This document shows, piece after piece, positions 1 through 8,556 of a DNA stretch of 31,586 bases; position 1 is the first letter of the stretch, and the number at the start of each line of letters is the position of its first letter. A program made the position numbers and the translations under genes. Under the pieces are notes generated by a model. The model was not told where the DNA came from. It ran no database searches and saw only the letters and a program-made list of their open reading frames with translations. The DNA lies in contig CAJONN010000007.1 of the NCBI GenBank assembly GCA_905235955.1, positions 1 to 31,586 on the forward strand, given 5' to 3'. The stretch is from an uncultured Marinilabiliaceae bacterium. Lineage in GTDB: Bacteria > Bacteroidota > Bacteroidia > Bacteroidales > Marinilabiliaceae.

Positions 1-34
1 TTAGCGGAGTGGCAACAGCGACGAGTTCTTTTTG

Positions 35-64
35 TTACTTTTTCTGTCGGCACAGAAAAAGTAA
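35..64. terminator. Perfect inverted repeat, probable terminator of the gene to the left
   Basis: Bases 35-47 pair with 52-64 over 13 bp around a CGGC loop. The arms are T-rich and A-rich, so the structure could act as a terminator in either direction. No coding signal is seen in bases 1-141, and the gene that would end here lies outside the window. The role is inferred from the structure alone. Confidence 0.5.
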
Positions 65-109
65 AATTAATGGGAAGGTCGTATTTGTGGATTTGTTTGC
101 AGTACATTT

Positions 110-131
110 CTACTTGCGAAACTTGAGTAAA
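110..131. repeat. Short dispersed intergenic repeat, copy 1
   Basis: This 22-base element has the core ACTTGCGAAACTTGAGT. It matches 1886-1907 at 21 of 22 positions. It lies 10 bases before the YfcE-like gene. Function unknown. Confidence 0.5.
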
Positions 132-141
132 ATAAAAAGAA

Positions 142-660
142 ATGAAAAAAATAGGTTTGATTTCAGATACGCATGGCTATCTCGATCCTCGCATTCTAAC
201 TCTCTTTGCCAACTGCGATGAGGTGTGGCATGCGGGCGACATAGGCAGCATGGATGTGCTAAGGCAGCTACAAGCCTTCAAGCCACTGAGAGCAGTATAT
301 GGCAACATTGACGACGCAGAAATGCGCTATACACTCAACGAAATAGAACGTTTTGAAGTAGAGGGCGTAGATGTATTGCTAATGCATATAGGCGGGCATC
401 CGGGCAAGTATTCGGCCAAGGCGCTGATAACACTTGCAAGCAACCCTCCAAAGCTGATGGCGTGTGGACATTCGCACATTTTGAGAGTGATATACGACAA
501 AAAATATCAGTGCCTGCATATCAATCCGGGAGCAAGCGGAATGTTTGGCTTCCACACAGTGCGCACAGCGTTGCGTTTTGTTATCGACAATGGCGAAATA
601 AAAGATATGGAGATAATAGAACTTGGCAACCGAGCACAAGAAAATATTATTGCAAAATAA
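142..660 (+). CDS. YfcE-family metallophosphoesterase
   Basis: This is a 172-aa cytoplasmic calcineurin-like phosphoesterase of the YfcE/MJ0936 type, which hydrolyses phosphodiesters using two metal ions. The metal ligands are visible in order: D9 and H11 (SDTHG), D33 (AGD), N55 (GNID), H82, and H110/H112 (GHSH). The length is normal for the family (about 160-185 aa), and there is no signal peptide or membrane segment. The ATG at 142 is the only start that keeps the whole N-terminal strand before SDTHG. The PLD-like gene begins 14 bases after its stop, so the two are probably cotranscribed. The natural substrate cannot be read from the sequence. Confidence 0.9.
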   Translation: MKKIGLISDTHGYLDPRILTLFANCDEVWHAGDIGSMDVLRQLQAFKPLRAVYGNIDDAEMRYTLNEIERFEVEGVDVLLMHIGGHPGKYSAKALITLASNPPKLMACGHSHILRVIYDKKYQCLHINPGASGMFGFHTVRTALRFVIDNGEIKDMEIIELGNRAQENIIAK

Positions 661-674
661 AAAAGTTTGAAAAC

Positions 675-1577
675 ATGAAAAGCAAGAGCGATGACATAGT
701 AGCATTTTTCTCAGAAATGTTTCATTTGGGAAAAGATTACGAAGTGCCAGCAACTATAGTAAGTCGGCTCAACGAACTTGATAGAGCTGAACGTGGTGAA
801 CTAAAGTCGAAGCTCTTCAACGAGGCTAAACGACTGGGACAAAACGGCGACGGACTTAAAGCACTCAGATGGATAGAAAACGCCTTTGATGTTATAGAAA
901 AAAACTCGTTTCGTATGCATGAAGTGCTCTTTTCGCCCGGGCAAGACATACCGGAAAATATAGCCTTCCATATAGCTCGCGCCAAAAAGTCGATAGACCT
1001 ATGCGTGTTTACCATTAGTGACGAAAATTTAGGTCGGAGCCTCAAAGCTGCCCATGCTAAGGGCATCAAAGTGCGACTAATAACTGATGGAAACAAAATG
1101 CGCGACACAGGTTCGCAAATAAAAGACCTTGCTCGAGCCGGACTACAAGTAAAAGTAGATAACTCTAAGTATCACATGCACAATAAGTTCGGACTTATCG
1201 ATGGGCGAATAGCCTTCACAGGTAGCTACAATTGGACATACACAGCCAAAGCTTTCAACCAAGAGAATTTGGTAATAACGACCAACTATACCATAGTGCA
1301 TGCATTTATCAACGAATTTGAGCAACTGTGGGAGCAGATGTTTACACTGAAAGTGAAGCAACACAAAGATGGCAGACTCTCAGCAACAGTGAATATGAAT
1401 GGGCAACAAATACCCACCTACGAAGCAGCCTACAACAATGCTCACGCCGATGCTGATACTGCTGACGACGAAATGCGCCCAGAGCTCAATCCGCTTACCA
1501 ACACAGCCGACTACAAATCGAGAGCTGAACGCAAAAACGACCAAAAACAACGTCGCAAAAAGAGAAAGAAAAGATGA
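675..1577 (+). CDS. Phospholipase D-like nuclease/hydrolase with a single HKD motif
   Basis: The 300-aa protein has a helical N-terminal region (about 1-80) and then a PLD-like domain (about 85-225). The catalytic HKD motif is H169-x-K171-x4-D176, followed by GSYNW at 183-187. A single HKD motif is typical of Nuc-type nucleases and mitochondrial PLD6-like enzymes, which act as dimers. The C-terminus is highly basic (KQRRKKRKKR), which would suit nucleic-acid or phospholipid binding. The ATG at 675 was chosen because it follows the upstream stop by 14 bases. The open frame extends back to 462, but that part only reads the YfcE-like gene in another frame. Nuclease versus lipase activity cannot be decided here. 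Confidence 0.85.
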   Translation: MKSKSDDIVAFFSEMFHLGKDYEVPATIVSRLNELDRAERGELKSKLFNEAKRLGQNGDGLKALRWIENAFDVIEKNSFRMHEVLFSPGQDIPENIAFHIARAKKSIDLCVFTISDENLGRSLKAAHAKGIKVRLITDGNKMRDTGSQIKDLARAGLQVKVDNSKYHMHNKFGLIDGRIAFTGSYNWTYTAKAFNQENLVITTNYTIVHAFINEFEQLWEQMFTLKVKQHKDGRLSATVNMNGQQIPTYEAAYNNAHADADTADDEMRPELNPLTNTADYKSRAERKNDQKQRRKKRKKR

Positions 1578-1645
1578 GTTTTTAGGCAAAAGAAACATCA
1601 AAACTCACAACATAATTCACTATTTTTGCTAAAAACAAACACATT

Positions 1646-1882
1646 ATGATTTCAAACAAACGCATATATGCCAATCCGAATAGTGCCGAAACAGCCATCT
1701 TTGAACATCAGCTCGAAGAGGCTGGTATACAGTTTTATCGTCACGATCCGGGCGTTACGTGGACCAACAATACATCGCAGTTTTTAGGTCAATCAGTAGT
1801 ATACACATTTTTAGATGAAGACTTCGACCGCGCACAAGCCATTCTTGACAAAATAAGAGAAGAGTCAGGCATAGATTGTTAA
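1646..1882 (+). CDS. DUF2007-like small protein
   Basis: This 78-aa protein has an N-terminal stretch (ETAIFEHQLEEAGIQFY) and an acidic C-terminal helix (DEDFDRAQAILDKIREE). That pattern resembles DUF2007, a ferredoxin-like fold annotated as a putative signal-transducing protein. Neither a signal peptide nor catalytic residues were found. It sits 68 bases after the PLD-like gene and is followed by the second copy of the short repeat. The family call comes from the overall pattern; the function is unknown. Confidence 0.75.
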   Translation: MISNKRIYANPNSAETAIFEHQLEEAGIQFYRHDPGVTWTNNTSQFLGQSVVYTFLDEDFDRAQAILDKIREESGIDC

Positions 1883-1885
1883 CTC

Positions 1886-1907
1886 CTACTTGCGAAAGTT
1901 GAGTAAA
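1886..1907. repeat. Short dispersed intergenic repeat, copy 2
   Basis: The core ACTTGCGAAAGTTGAGT differs from copy 1 (110-131) at one position, a C/G change. It starts 4 bases after the DUF2007-like stop. Shorter related pieces occur near 6287-6301 and 6394-6403. Confidence 0.5.
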
Positions 1908-1961
1908 TAATCTGTGTCATCGGCGTTGTCAGTGCAACGAAACTCAAGGTTCTTCATCTGT

Positions 1962-1993
1962 TTTGTTTTTACCACTTCAGTTGATTAAATTTG
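1962..1993 (+). promoter_or_regulatory. Bacteroidetes-type promoter of mnmA
   Basis: TTTG at 1962-1965 and TAAATTTG at 1986-1993 match the -33 and -7 (TAnnTTTG) elements of the primary Bacteroidetes sigma factor. The 20-base spacer fits the usual 19-21. It would give a leader of roughly 40 bases before the mnmA start at 2040. Confidence 0.7.
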
Positions 1994-2039
1994 CACAATT
2001 TTTTAGGGTAACAATTTTAGAATTAGCAAATTTTATTCA

Positions 2040-3233
2040 ATGAGCGAAACAGTAGTCATAGGGCTGTCGGGTGGAGTAGACTCAAGCGTGGCAGCTTATG
2101 TGCTGAAGCAGCAAGGATACAATGTTATCGGACTTTTTATGCGCAACTGGACCGATACTACCGGACTCCTAAAAGGCGATTGTCCGTGGATGGACGACAA
2201 GTTTGATGCCGAAGCCGTAGCTCGCAAACTCGATATACCTTTTCATATGGTCGACCTCTCAACCGAATACAGAGCTCGTGTGGTTGACTATATGTTTGCC
2301 GAATATGAAAAAGGGCGCACCCCCAACCCCGATGTGCTATGCAACCGCGAGATAAAATTCGACCGTTTTATGGAAGAAGCTATAAAGTTGGGGGCTGACT
2401 ACGTTGCCACGGGACATTATTGTCGCAAAACAATACAAACCGCTGCCAACGGACAGCCTATATACGGATTATTGGCAGGCTCTGACCCAAACAAAGACCA
2501 AAGCTACTTCCTCTGCCAACTCAACCAGCAGCAACTCAGCAAAGCTATGTTCCCGATAGGCGATATGCTTAAGCCTGAAGTGCGACGCATTGCCAACGAG
2601 CTCAATCTCATCACAGCTCACAAAAAAGACTCGCAAGGCATCTGCTTTGTTGGCAAAGTTGACCTCCCCGTATTTTTGCAACAAAAACTTGCAGCCAAAA
2701 CTGGCAAAGTATTCATAATAGAGCCCGAATGTGAAATATTCAATCGGAATTGGGAGCAAACTGACACTGAAGCTGACCTGATGCAACTATCGCACGCCTA
2801 TCCATTCCATCCTATGTACGGACAAAAAGTAGGCACGCATCAAGGTGCACACTTCTACACCATCGGGCAGCGCAAAGGTCTCAACATTGGCGGCTTTCCT
2901 GAACCATTGTTCATCATAGGCACCAATGTAGAACACAACCAAATATTTGTTGGCATGGGCGAAAATCACCGAGGATTATACCGTAAAGTGATACGCATCA
3001 ACCATGACGAAGTACACTACGTGCGTCCAGATCATGCCATGCAGCCAGCCGATACCTTACGTGCCGATGTGCGCATACGCTATAGGCAACCACTGCAAAA
3101 AGCTACGCTACGCATGGGCAAAGAGGCGCTCTACATAATATTTGACGAACCACAACGTGGCGTTACGCCCGGACAATTTGCTGCCGTATATATTGATGAA
3201 GAGATTTGGATTTCAGGACCAATTGCTGAGTAA
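2040..3233 (+). CDS. mnmA: tRNA-specific 2-thiouridylase MnmA
   Basis: MnmA places the 2-thio group on U34 of tRNA-Lys, -Glu and -Gln, using ATP and sulfur relayed from a sulfurtransferase. The ATP-PPase loop SGGVDS is at residues 10-15. The two catalytic cysteines are present: C101 in DVLCNRE and C202 in SQGICFVG. At 397 aa it is somewhat longer than the E. coli enzyme (368 aa); the extra length falls mainly around residues 225-265. The central tRNA-binding region and C-terminal beta-barrel (TPGQFAAVY) are complete. A good promoter lies just upstream, and the next gene starts on the base after its stop, so the two are coupled. Confidence 0.97.
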   Translation: MSETVVIGLSGGVDSSVAAYVLKQQGYNVIGLFMRNWTDTTGLLKGDCPWMDDKFDAEAVARKLDIPFHMVDLSTEYRARVVDYMFAEYEKGRTPNPDVLCNREIKFDRFMEEAIKLGADYVATGHYCRKTIQTAANGQPIYGLLAGSDPNKDQSYFLCQLNQQQLSKAMFPIGDMLKPEVRRIANELNLITAHKKDSQGICFVGKVDLPVFLQQKLAAKTGKVFIIEPECEIFNRNWEQTDTEADLMQLSHAYPFHPMYGQKVGTHQGAHFYTIGQRKGLNIGGFPEPLFIIGTNVEHNQIFVGMGENHRGLYRKVIRINHDEVHYVRPDHAMQPADTLRADVRIRYRQPLQKATLRMGKEALYIIFDEPQRGVTPGQFAAVYIDEEIWISGPIAE

Positions 3234-4091
3234 ATGAAGCAAACTATTGCAATACTAATAACACTGCTGACCACACTAAGCATTGCGGCACAAAATAGCA
3301 TCAGCATAGAGCAAAGTCGTGAGCGCCTCAAGTGTAGCCACAAAGGCATCAGACGTTGTGTGCGCCTCGATATAACTTCGCCTGACATTGCTGAAGGTCT
3401 TGATAGTGTGCGCCTTGTGTTCGTTACTGACACACACTACGCCAGTCGTTTTACAAGCAAAACGCTCACAAGTCTTGGCAACATGCTACGCGAGCTAAAG
3501 CCAGACATCATACTGCTTGGTGGCGATTATCAGGAAGGGTGCCAATATGTCGACCCATTGTTTGACGAAATAATGAGCGCACAACCTCGCTACGGTGCCT
3601 TTGCAGTGTTGGGCAACAACGACCTCGAACGTTGCACCGAAATGATACTAAGCAATATGCGCCAACATGGCATTACACCAGCCGACAATACCGTCAATAC
3701 TATTAACATCAACGGTAGCCGACTTGTAATATTGGGCGCACAAAACACATTTGCAAAGCGTGAAACCATACCTTGTCCTGACGATGATAGCATAACAACC
3801 AATGACTTTGTGATGCTCATAACTCATACCCCAGACTACATAGAAGATGTAGAGTGTCCAAAAGTAGACTTTACAGTAGCAGGGCATTTGCATGGCGGAC
3901 AAGTTACACTCTTCGGACTATATGCACCCATATTGCCAAGCCATTACGGACAACGGTTTAGGCACGGAATAAAATACAATAGCCACAAACAACCAGTGCT
4001 TTGTTCCAACGGCATTGGTACATCGCGCCGCAATATCAGATTTTGTGCAGCACCCGAAATACATTTGATAGTTCTTCATTCAAAAAAATAA
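3234..4091 (+). CDS. Secreted calcineurin-like metallophosphoesterase (YkuE/YaeI type)
   Basis: The 285-aa protein begins with a signal peptide (MKQTIAILITLLTTLSIAAQ), so it is probably periplasmic or envelope-associated. The two-metal phosphoesterase motifs are D66/H68 (TDTHY), D98 (GGD), N128-N129 (GNND), H198 (THTPD) and H218/H220 (GHLHGGQ). This arrangement matches YkuE/YaeI-type enzymes, some of which act on lipid-linked substrates such as UDP-2,3-diacylglucosamine. The actual substrate is not known. It abuts mnmA with no gap, which suggests cotranscription without implying a shared function. Confidence 0.88.
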   Translation: MKQTIAILITLLTTLSIAAQNSISIEQSRERLKCSHKGIRRCVRLDITSPDIAEGLDSVRLVFVTDTHYASRFTSKTLTSLGNMLRELKPDIILLGGDYQEGCQYVDPLFDEIMSAQPRYGAFAVLGNNDLERCTEMILSNMRQHGITPADNTVNTININGSRLVILGAQNTFAKRETIPCPDDDSITTNDFVMLITHTPDYIEDVECPKVDFTVAGHLHGGQVTLFGLYAPILPSHYGQRFRHGIKYNSHKQPVLCSNGIGTSRRNIRFCAAPEIHLIVLHSKK

Positions 4092-4106
4092 CAAAATACC
4101 AAAAAT

Positions 4107-6275
4107 ATGAAACTGCTAACACTCATAGCATTAGCCACAATAAGCATAACAGCCAATGCGCAAAAAAACAACATAACCATTGACGACCTCAAGCTCAACC
4201 ATACCTACGCCCCACGCTATGCGCCAGCCATAACGCCACTTGCCGATGGTGAGCACTATGCAGCCGTAGTTGGTTCTGCCATAAAAAAGTTTGCCTACAA
4301 AGATGGTAAAGAGGTAGCAACAATAATGGATTTGGATAAAATAGAAGATAGCCAATTTGAAGATATTGATGATTTTGTTTTTTCAGAAAACGAAGAAAAA
4401 ATACTCGTTAGCACCAATCGTCAAAACATCTATCGCCACTCATACACAGCCGATTACTTCGTATACAACATACAATACAACGAGCTTACACGCCTCAGCG
4501 AGCAAGGTCAGGAACGCGATGCCATAATATCGCCCGACGGCAGCATGGTAGCATACGTGAAAAATAACAACATATACATAAAAAAACTACGCTACAACTC
4601 TACAAGTGCCATCACTACTGACGGCGAGTACAACAAAGTAATAAATGGTGCGCCTGATTGGGTATATGAAGAAGAATTTAGCATGACAAGCGCCATGGAA
4701 TGGTCGCCCGACTCTAAGCAATTAGCATACATACGCTTCGACGAAAGCCAAGTAAAGGAATATTCATTCCCAATATACAATGCCAAAGCCGGCAATAACT
4801 ACACCGAAACATATTCATACAAATATCCTAAAGCAGGCGAAAAAAATTCAGAAGTAAGCGTACGAGTATACAATGTAGCCTCAAAGCAAACCAAAACAAT
4901 GGATACCGGCAACATGCAAAACATGTATGTGCCACGCATCAAATGGACTTATACCGACGGACAGTTGGCAATATACCTGCTCAACAGACGACAAGATAAA
5001 CTTGACATACTATTGGCCAACACCTCATCAACAGTGTGCAACAACATCTTTACCGACAAGTCAAAAACATACGTCGATGAAACAGTTCTTGACAACTCAT
5101 TCTTCTTGCCCGATGGAAAAACATTCATATACACAGGCGAAGAAGATGGCTGGAACCACATCTACGTATACAGCACCAACGGAGTATTGCAGCGCAAGTT
5201 GACACAAGGCGAATGGGATGTAACTGATGTTTTGGGCTTCGATGCCAAAACACAAACACTCTACTATCAGGCAGCTCGCTCATCGTCAATCAACCGCGAT
5301 GTATATGCCATTAGCCTCGACGGCAAAAAAGAGAGATGCCTAAGTAGTGGCAATGGTACAACAAACATAGGGCTAAGTGCCACTTACAAATACTACTCAC
5401 AAGTATATTCTGACGCCAACACACCTTTCATCTTCACCATGCACGATGCAGCCACAAGCAAGCGATTGTGGACCATTCAAGATAATCAGAAACTTGCCGA
5501 AAAACTATCAGGAGCCAACATAGCACGCAAAGAATTTACTACCATACCCGGTGCTGATGGCACTAAGCTAAACGCATGGATAGTAAAACCCACCAACTTT
5601 GACCCCACTAAGCAATATCCGCTACTAATGGTGCAATATAGCGGACCCGGAGCGCAAGAAGTAAGCAACAAATGGGTGCTCGACTGGGAGCAAACACTTG
5701 CTGCTGAAGGATATGTAGTTGCATGTGTAGACGGCAGAGGCACCGGACTGCGTGGCGAAGAGTTTAAGAAATGCACCTATCAGCATTTAGGACAATATGA
5801 GAGCGACGACCAAATAGCAGCAGCCAAATATTTTGGCAGTTTGCCCTATATCGATGCTTCGCGCATAGGCATTTGGGGCTGGAGTTTTGGTGGCTTTATG
5901 TCGAGTCTATGTTTGTGTAGATCAGATGTTTTCAAAGCTGGTATAGCAGTTGCGCCAGTTGCTTCGTGGAAATTCTACGACACCATATATGCCGAACGAT
6001 ATATGCGCACACCAAGTGAAAATATAAGTGGCTACAACAGCTATTCACCATTGGCATTAGCCAACAACCTCAGTGGCAAACTCTTCCTCATACATGGTAC
6101 AGCCGACGACAATGTGCACCTGCAAAATCAGGCAGAATTTACCGATGCACTCATCAGCGCCGGTAAGCAATTCGACATGTTTTGCTATCCGAACAAAAAT
6201 CATAGCATCAGAGGTGGCAATACACGTCAGCACCTCTACACTATGATGCTGAACTGGATAAAAGAGAATTTATAA
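4107..6275 (+). CDS. Dipeptidyl peptidase IV (S9B family)
   Basis: This exported serine peptidase removes X-Pro or X-Ala dipeptides from the N-termini of peptides. It has 722 aa, with a signal peptide at 1-19 (ending ANAQ), an N-terminal beta-propeller (about 50-470) and a C-terminal alpha/beta hydrolase domain. The catalytic triad is S593 (GWSFGG), D667 (HGTADDNVH) and H699 (KNHSIRGG). The acidic motif that binds the substrate amino terminus is at E188-E189 (DWVYEEEF), which favours DPP-IV over other S9 peptidases. The length is normal for Bacteroidales DPP-IV. It lies 15 bases after the metallophosphoesterase and is probably the last gene of that unit. Confidence 0.95.
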   Translation: MKLLTLIALATISITANAQKNNITIDDLKLNHTYAPRYAPAITPLADGEHYAAVVGSAIKKFAYKDGKEVATIMDLDKIEDSQFEDIDDFVFSENEEKILVSTNRQNIYRHSYTADYFVYNIQYNELTRLSEQGQERDAIISPDGSMVAYVKNNNIYIKKLRYNSTSAITTDGEYNKVINGAPDWVYEEEFSMTSAMEWSPDSKQLAYIRFDESQVKEYSFPIYNAKAGNNYTETYSYKYPKAGEKNSEVSVRVYNVASKQTKTMDTGNMQNMYVPRIKWTYTDGQLAIYLLNRRQDKLDILLANTSSTVCNNIFTDKSKTYVDETVLDNSFFLPDGKTFIYTGEEDGWNHIYVYSTNGVLQRKLTQGEWDVTDVLGFDAKTQTLYYQAARSSSINRDVYAISLDGKKERCLSSGNGTTNIGLSATYKYYSQVYSDANTPFIFTMHDAATSKRLWTIQDNQKLAEKLSGANIARKEFTTIPGADGTKLNAWIVKPTNFDPTKQYPLLMVQYSGPGAQEVSNKWVLDWEQTLAAEGYVVACVDGRGTGLRGEEFKKCTYQHLGQYESDDQIAAAKYFGSLPYIDASRIGIWGWSFGGFMSSLCLCRSDVFKAGIAVAPVASWKFYDTIYAERYMRTPSENISGYNSYSPLALANNLSGKLFLIHGTADDNVHLQNQAEFTDALISAGKQFDMFCYPNKNHSIRGGNTRQHLYTMMLNWIKENL

Positions 6276-6399
6276 ACACAACTTTCCACTTGAGTTAGCG
6301 GTTCTTTTGTTATTAATATTAGTTAGATTCGTGTTAATAGCTTTTGTGTTGCTTTGTAAGTTTTTGATTTATAGGTGTGTGATGAAGTGGGGAAGTTGA

Positions 6400-6537
6400 G
6401 TAAGGTATGCTCGCAACTTCGACCTTGATTATCATCAGAAACGTGGCGAAGCAATAGGCTTGGAGAAGAGTAGAGAAGAGGGTTGTGCCGAAGGCGAGCG
6501 CGAAGCAACACTCCGCAATGCTCTGAAAATGAAATAG
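6400..6537 (+). pseudogene. C-terminal remnant of an Rpn/PD-(D/E)XK nuclease-family transposase
   Basis: A 45-codon open piece reads NFDLDYHQKRGEAIGLEKSR and continues with an EEGCAEGERE-type charged repeat to a stop at 6535-6537. That is the typical C-terminal tail of the Rpn recombination-promoting nuclease / PD-(D/E)XK transposase family found in many copies in Bacteroidales. The nuclease domain is absent and a stop precedes it at 6397. It lies in the 297-base gap after the DPP-IV gene. Nothing else convincing was seen there except partial matches to the short repeat at 6287-6301 and 6394-6403. Confidence 0.6.
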
Positions 6538-6572
6538 AAAGGTTATAAAAAACGTTAAATTATTTTGAAGAT

Positions 6573-7644
<1,072 letters not shown>

Positions 7645-7721
7645 ATACGTGTAAACTATTCTACAGTTGTCATAATAATAGTTGTGGGCAAAATAAGCCA
7701 ACAATCATAAAACTGACGAAG

Positions 7722-7889
7722 ATGGAGTTTATATTTGAATTGTTTGCACAAACTTACGATGCTGATGCAACTAATGCTGAGCTGAGTGAGTTGAAAAATA
7801 TCAGCACCAAGGCAGTTGCTGATGGACAAGCTGATATACATCCGCTTGAAGGTGTGAAGAATATATTTGAATTGACAAACTTCAGATAG
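7722..7889 (+). CDS. Small unrecognised ORF (55 aa)
   Basis: An ATG-started frame encodes a 55-aa acidic protein beginning MEFIFELFAQTYDADATNAE. It fills much of the 265-base gap between the acyltransferase and the FecR-like gene and ends 20 bases before the latter. Base composition is gene-like, but I recognise no family. It could be a real small protein of the receptor operon or the tail of a lost gene. The ECF sigma-factor gene usually found in this position is missing. Confidence 0.35.
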   Translation: MEFIFELFAQTYDADATNAELSELKNISTKAVADGQADIHPLEGVKNIFELTNFR

Positions 7890-7909
7890 TTATTAAAAAA
7901 CAAACCTTT

Positions 7910-8467
7910 ATGACAAATAAGCAACAGATAGATAAGTTTCTTGATGCATGTCAAAATGATACATTGTCGGCAGAGCAAAAAGCTGCATTGAAGCGTGCGT
8001 TGCAAATGGCCGACATGAAAGTTGATGCATGGAAAACGGTGGAGCAGCAATGTGCAAAACCGCATATTTCAGTAGTTCAGATGTTGCATCGCACAATGCG
8101 CTATGCTGCCATATTGTTGCCTTTCCTCGTTATCGGATTGGTTTGGGCTGGCGACATTAGAGATTTTATTGTAGAGCATATAGAGGCTGTGGCACATCAT
8201 AATGCACCTAAGGCTGCTGAGGCTATAAGCACCAGTAGCATAGCAACAATGCAATTTGAAGATGCTAATATGCAAATGGTTGTAGATGAATTGCTTAAGA
8301 GCTATCCGCAAATACATGGTGTGCGTGGCAATATAGTTGCTGATACGGTACGCATAACTACATCGTTTGACAATCAGACGCTCGATGAGGTGTTTGAAGA
8401 GTTGAATATTCACTTTGATAAAAAAATAGCATTGTCAGATGATGGTTATCTGACAATATCTGATTAA
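7910..8467 (+). CDS. Short FecR-like membrane protein with a DUF4974-type C-terminal domain
   Basis: The protein has 185 aa: a cytoplasmic helical N-terminus (1-60), one membrane segment (about 65-80, AAILLPFLVIGLVWA) and a periplasmic C-terminal domain (about 114-185). The latter has the beta-alpha-beta pattern of DUF4974/STN (FEDANMQMVVDELL, then SFDNQTLDEVFEEL). In FecR anti-sigma proteins this domain follows a larger FecR domain, which is absent here; family members are usually near 300 aa or more. Its position directly before an STN-containing TonB receptor supports a role in receptor signalling. No sigma factor is adjacent, so calling it an anti-sigma factor is only an inference. Confidence 0.65.
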   Translation: MTNKQQIDKFLDACQNDTLSAEQKAALKRALQMADMKVDAWKTVEQQCAKPHISVVQMLHRTMRYAAILLPFLVIGLVWAGDIRDFIVEHIEAVAHHNAPKAAEAISTSSIATMQFEDANMQMVVDELLKSYPQIHGVRGNIVADTVRITTSFDNQTLDEVFEELNIHFDKKIALSDDGYLTISD

Positions 8468-8472
8468 ATTTG
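8431..8472 (+). promoter_or_regulatory. Inverted repeat plus promoter -7 box ahead of the TonB receptor
   Basis: ATTGTCAGAT at 8431-8440 pairs perfectly with ATCTGACAAT at 8448-8457 around a 7-base spacer. Next comes TAAATTTG at 8465-8472, a full match to the Bacteroidetes -7 element, overlapping the stop of the FecR-like gene. No TTTG box is found 19-21 bases upstream; the inverted repeat occupies that position. An activator- or repressor-controlled promoter is therefore possible. The repeat also lies in coding sequence, so chance remains an alternative. Confidence 0.4.
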
Positions 8473-8528
8473 GGGTCTGTGATAAGCAGACGCTACATGA
8501 ATCTTAACATAGCAACATATTATTGTGG

Positions 8529-8556
8529 CAAAAGGCGTATTTTGATGCGCCTTTTG
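8529..8556 (+). promoter_or_regulatory. Strong hairpin over the receptor start codon (attenuator or terminator-like)
   Basis: CAAAAGGCG at 8529-8537 pairs with CGCCTTTTG at 8548-8556. Inner pairs, including one G-U, extend the stem to about 12 bp with a 4-base loop. A T-rich run (TTGTTTTTATT) follows. The ATG at 8545 lies in the right arm, so the structure could hide the start codon or end transcription coming from the FecR-like gene. Confidence 0.45.

Noticed and set aside
462..674. N-terminal extension of the PLD-like gene back to 462
   Set aside because: The segment lies inside the YfcE-like gene in a different frame and resembles no known domain.
1621..1628. TATTTTTG as a promoter -7 box for the DUF2007-like gene
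   Set aside because: The box matches, but there is no TTTG 19-21 bases upstream, and it lies only 17 bases before the start codon.
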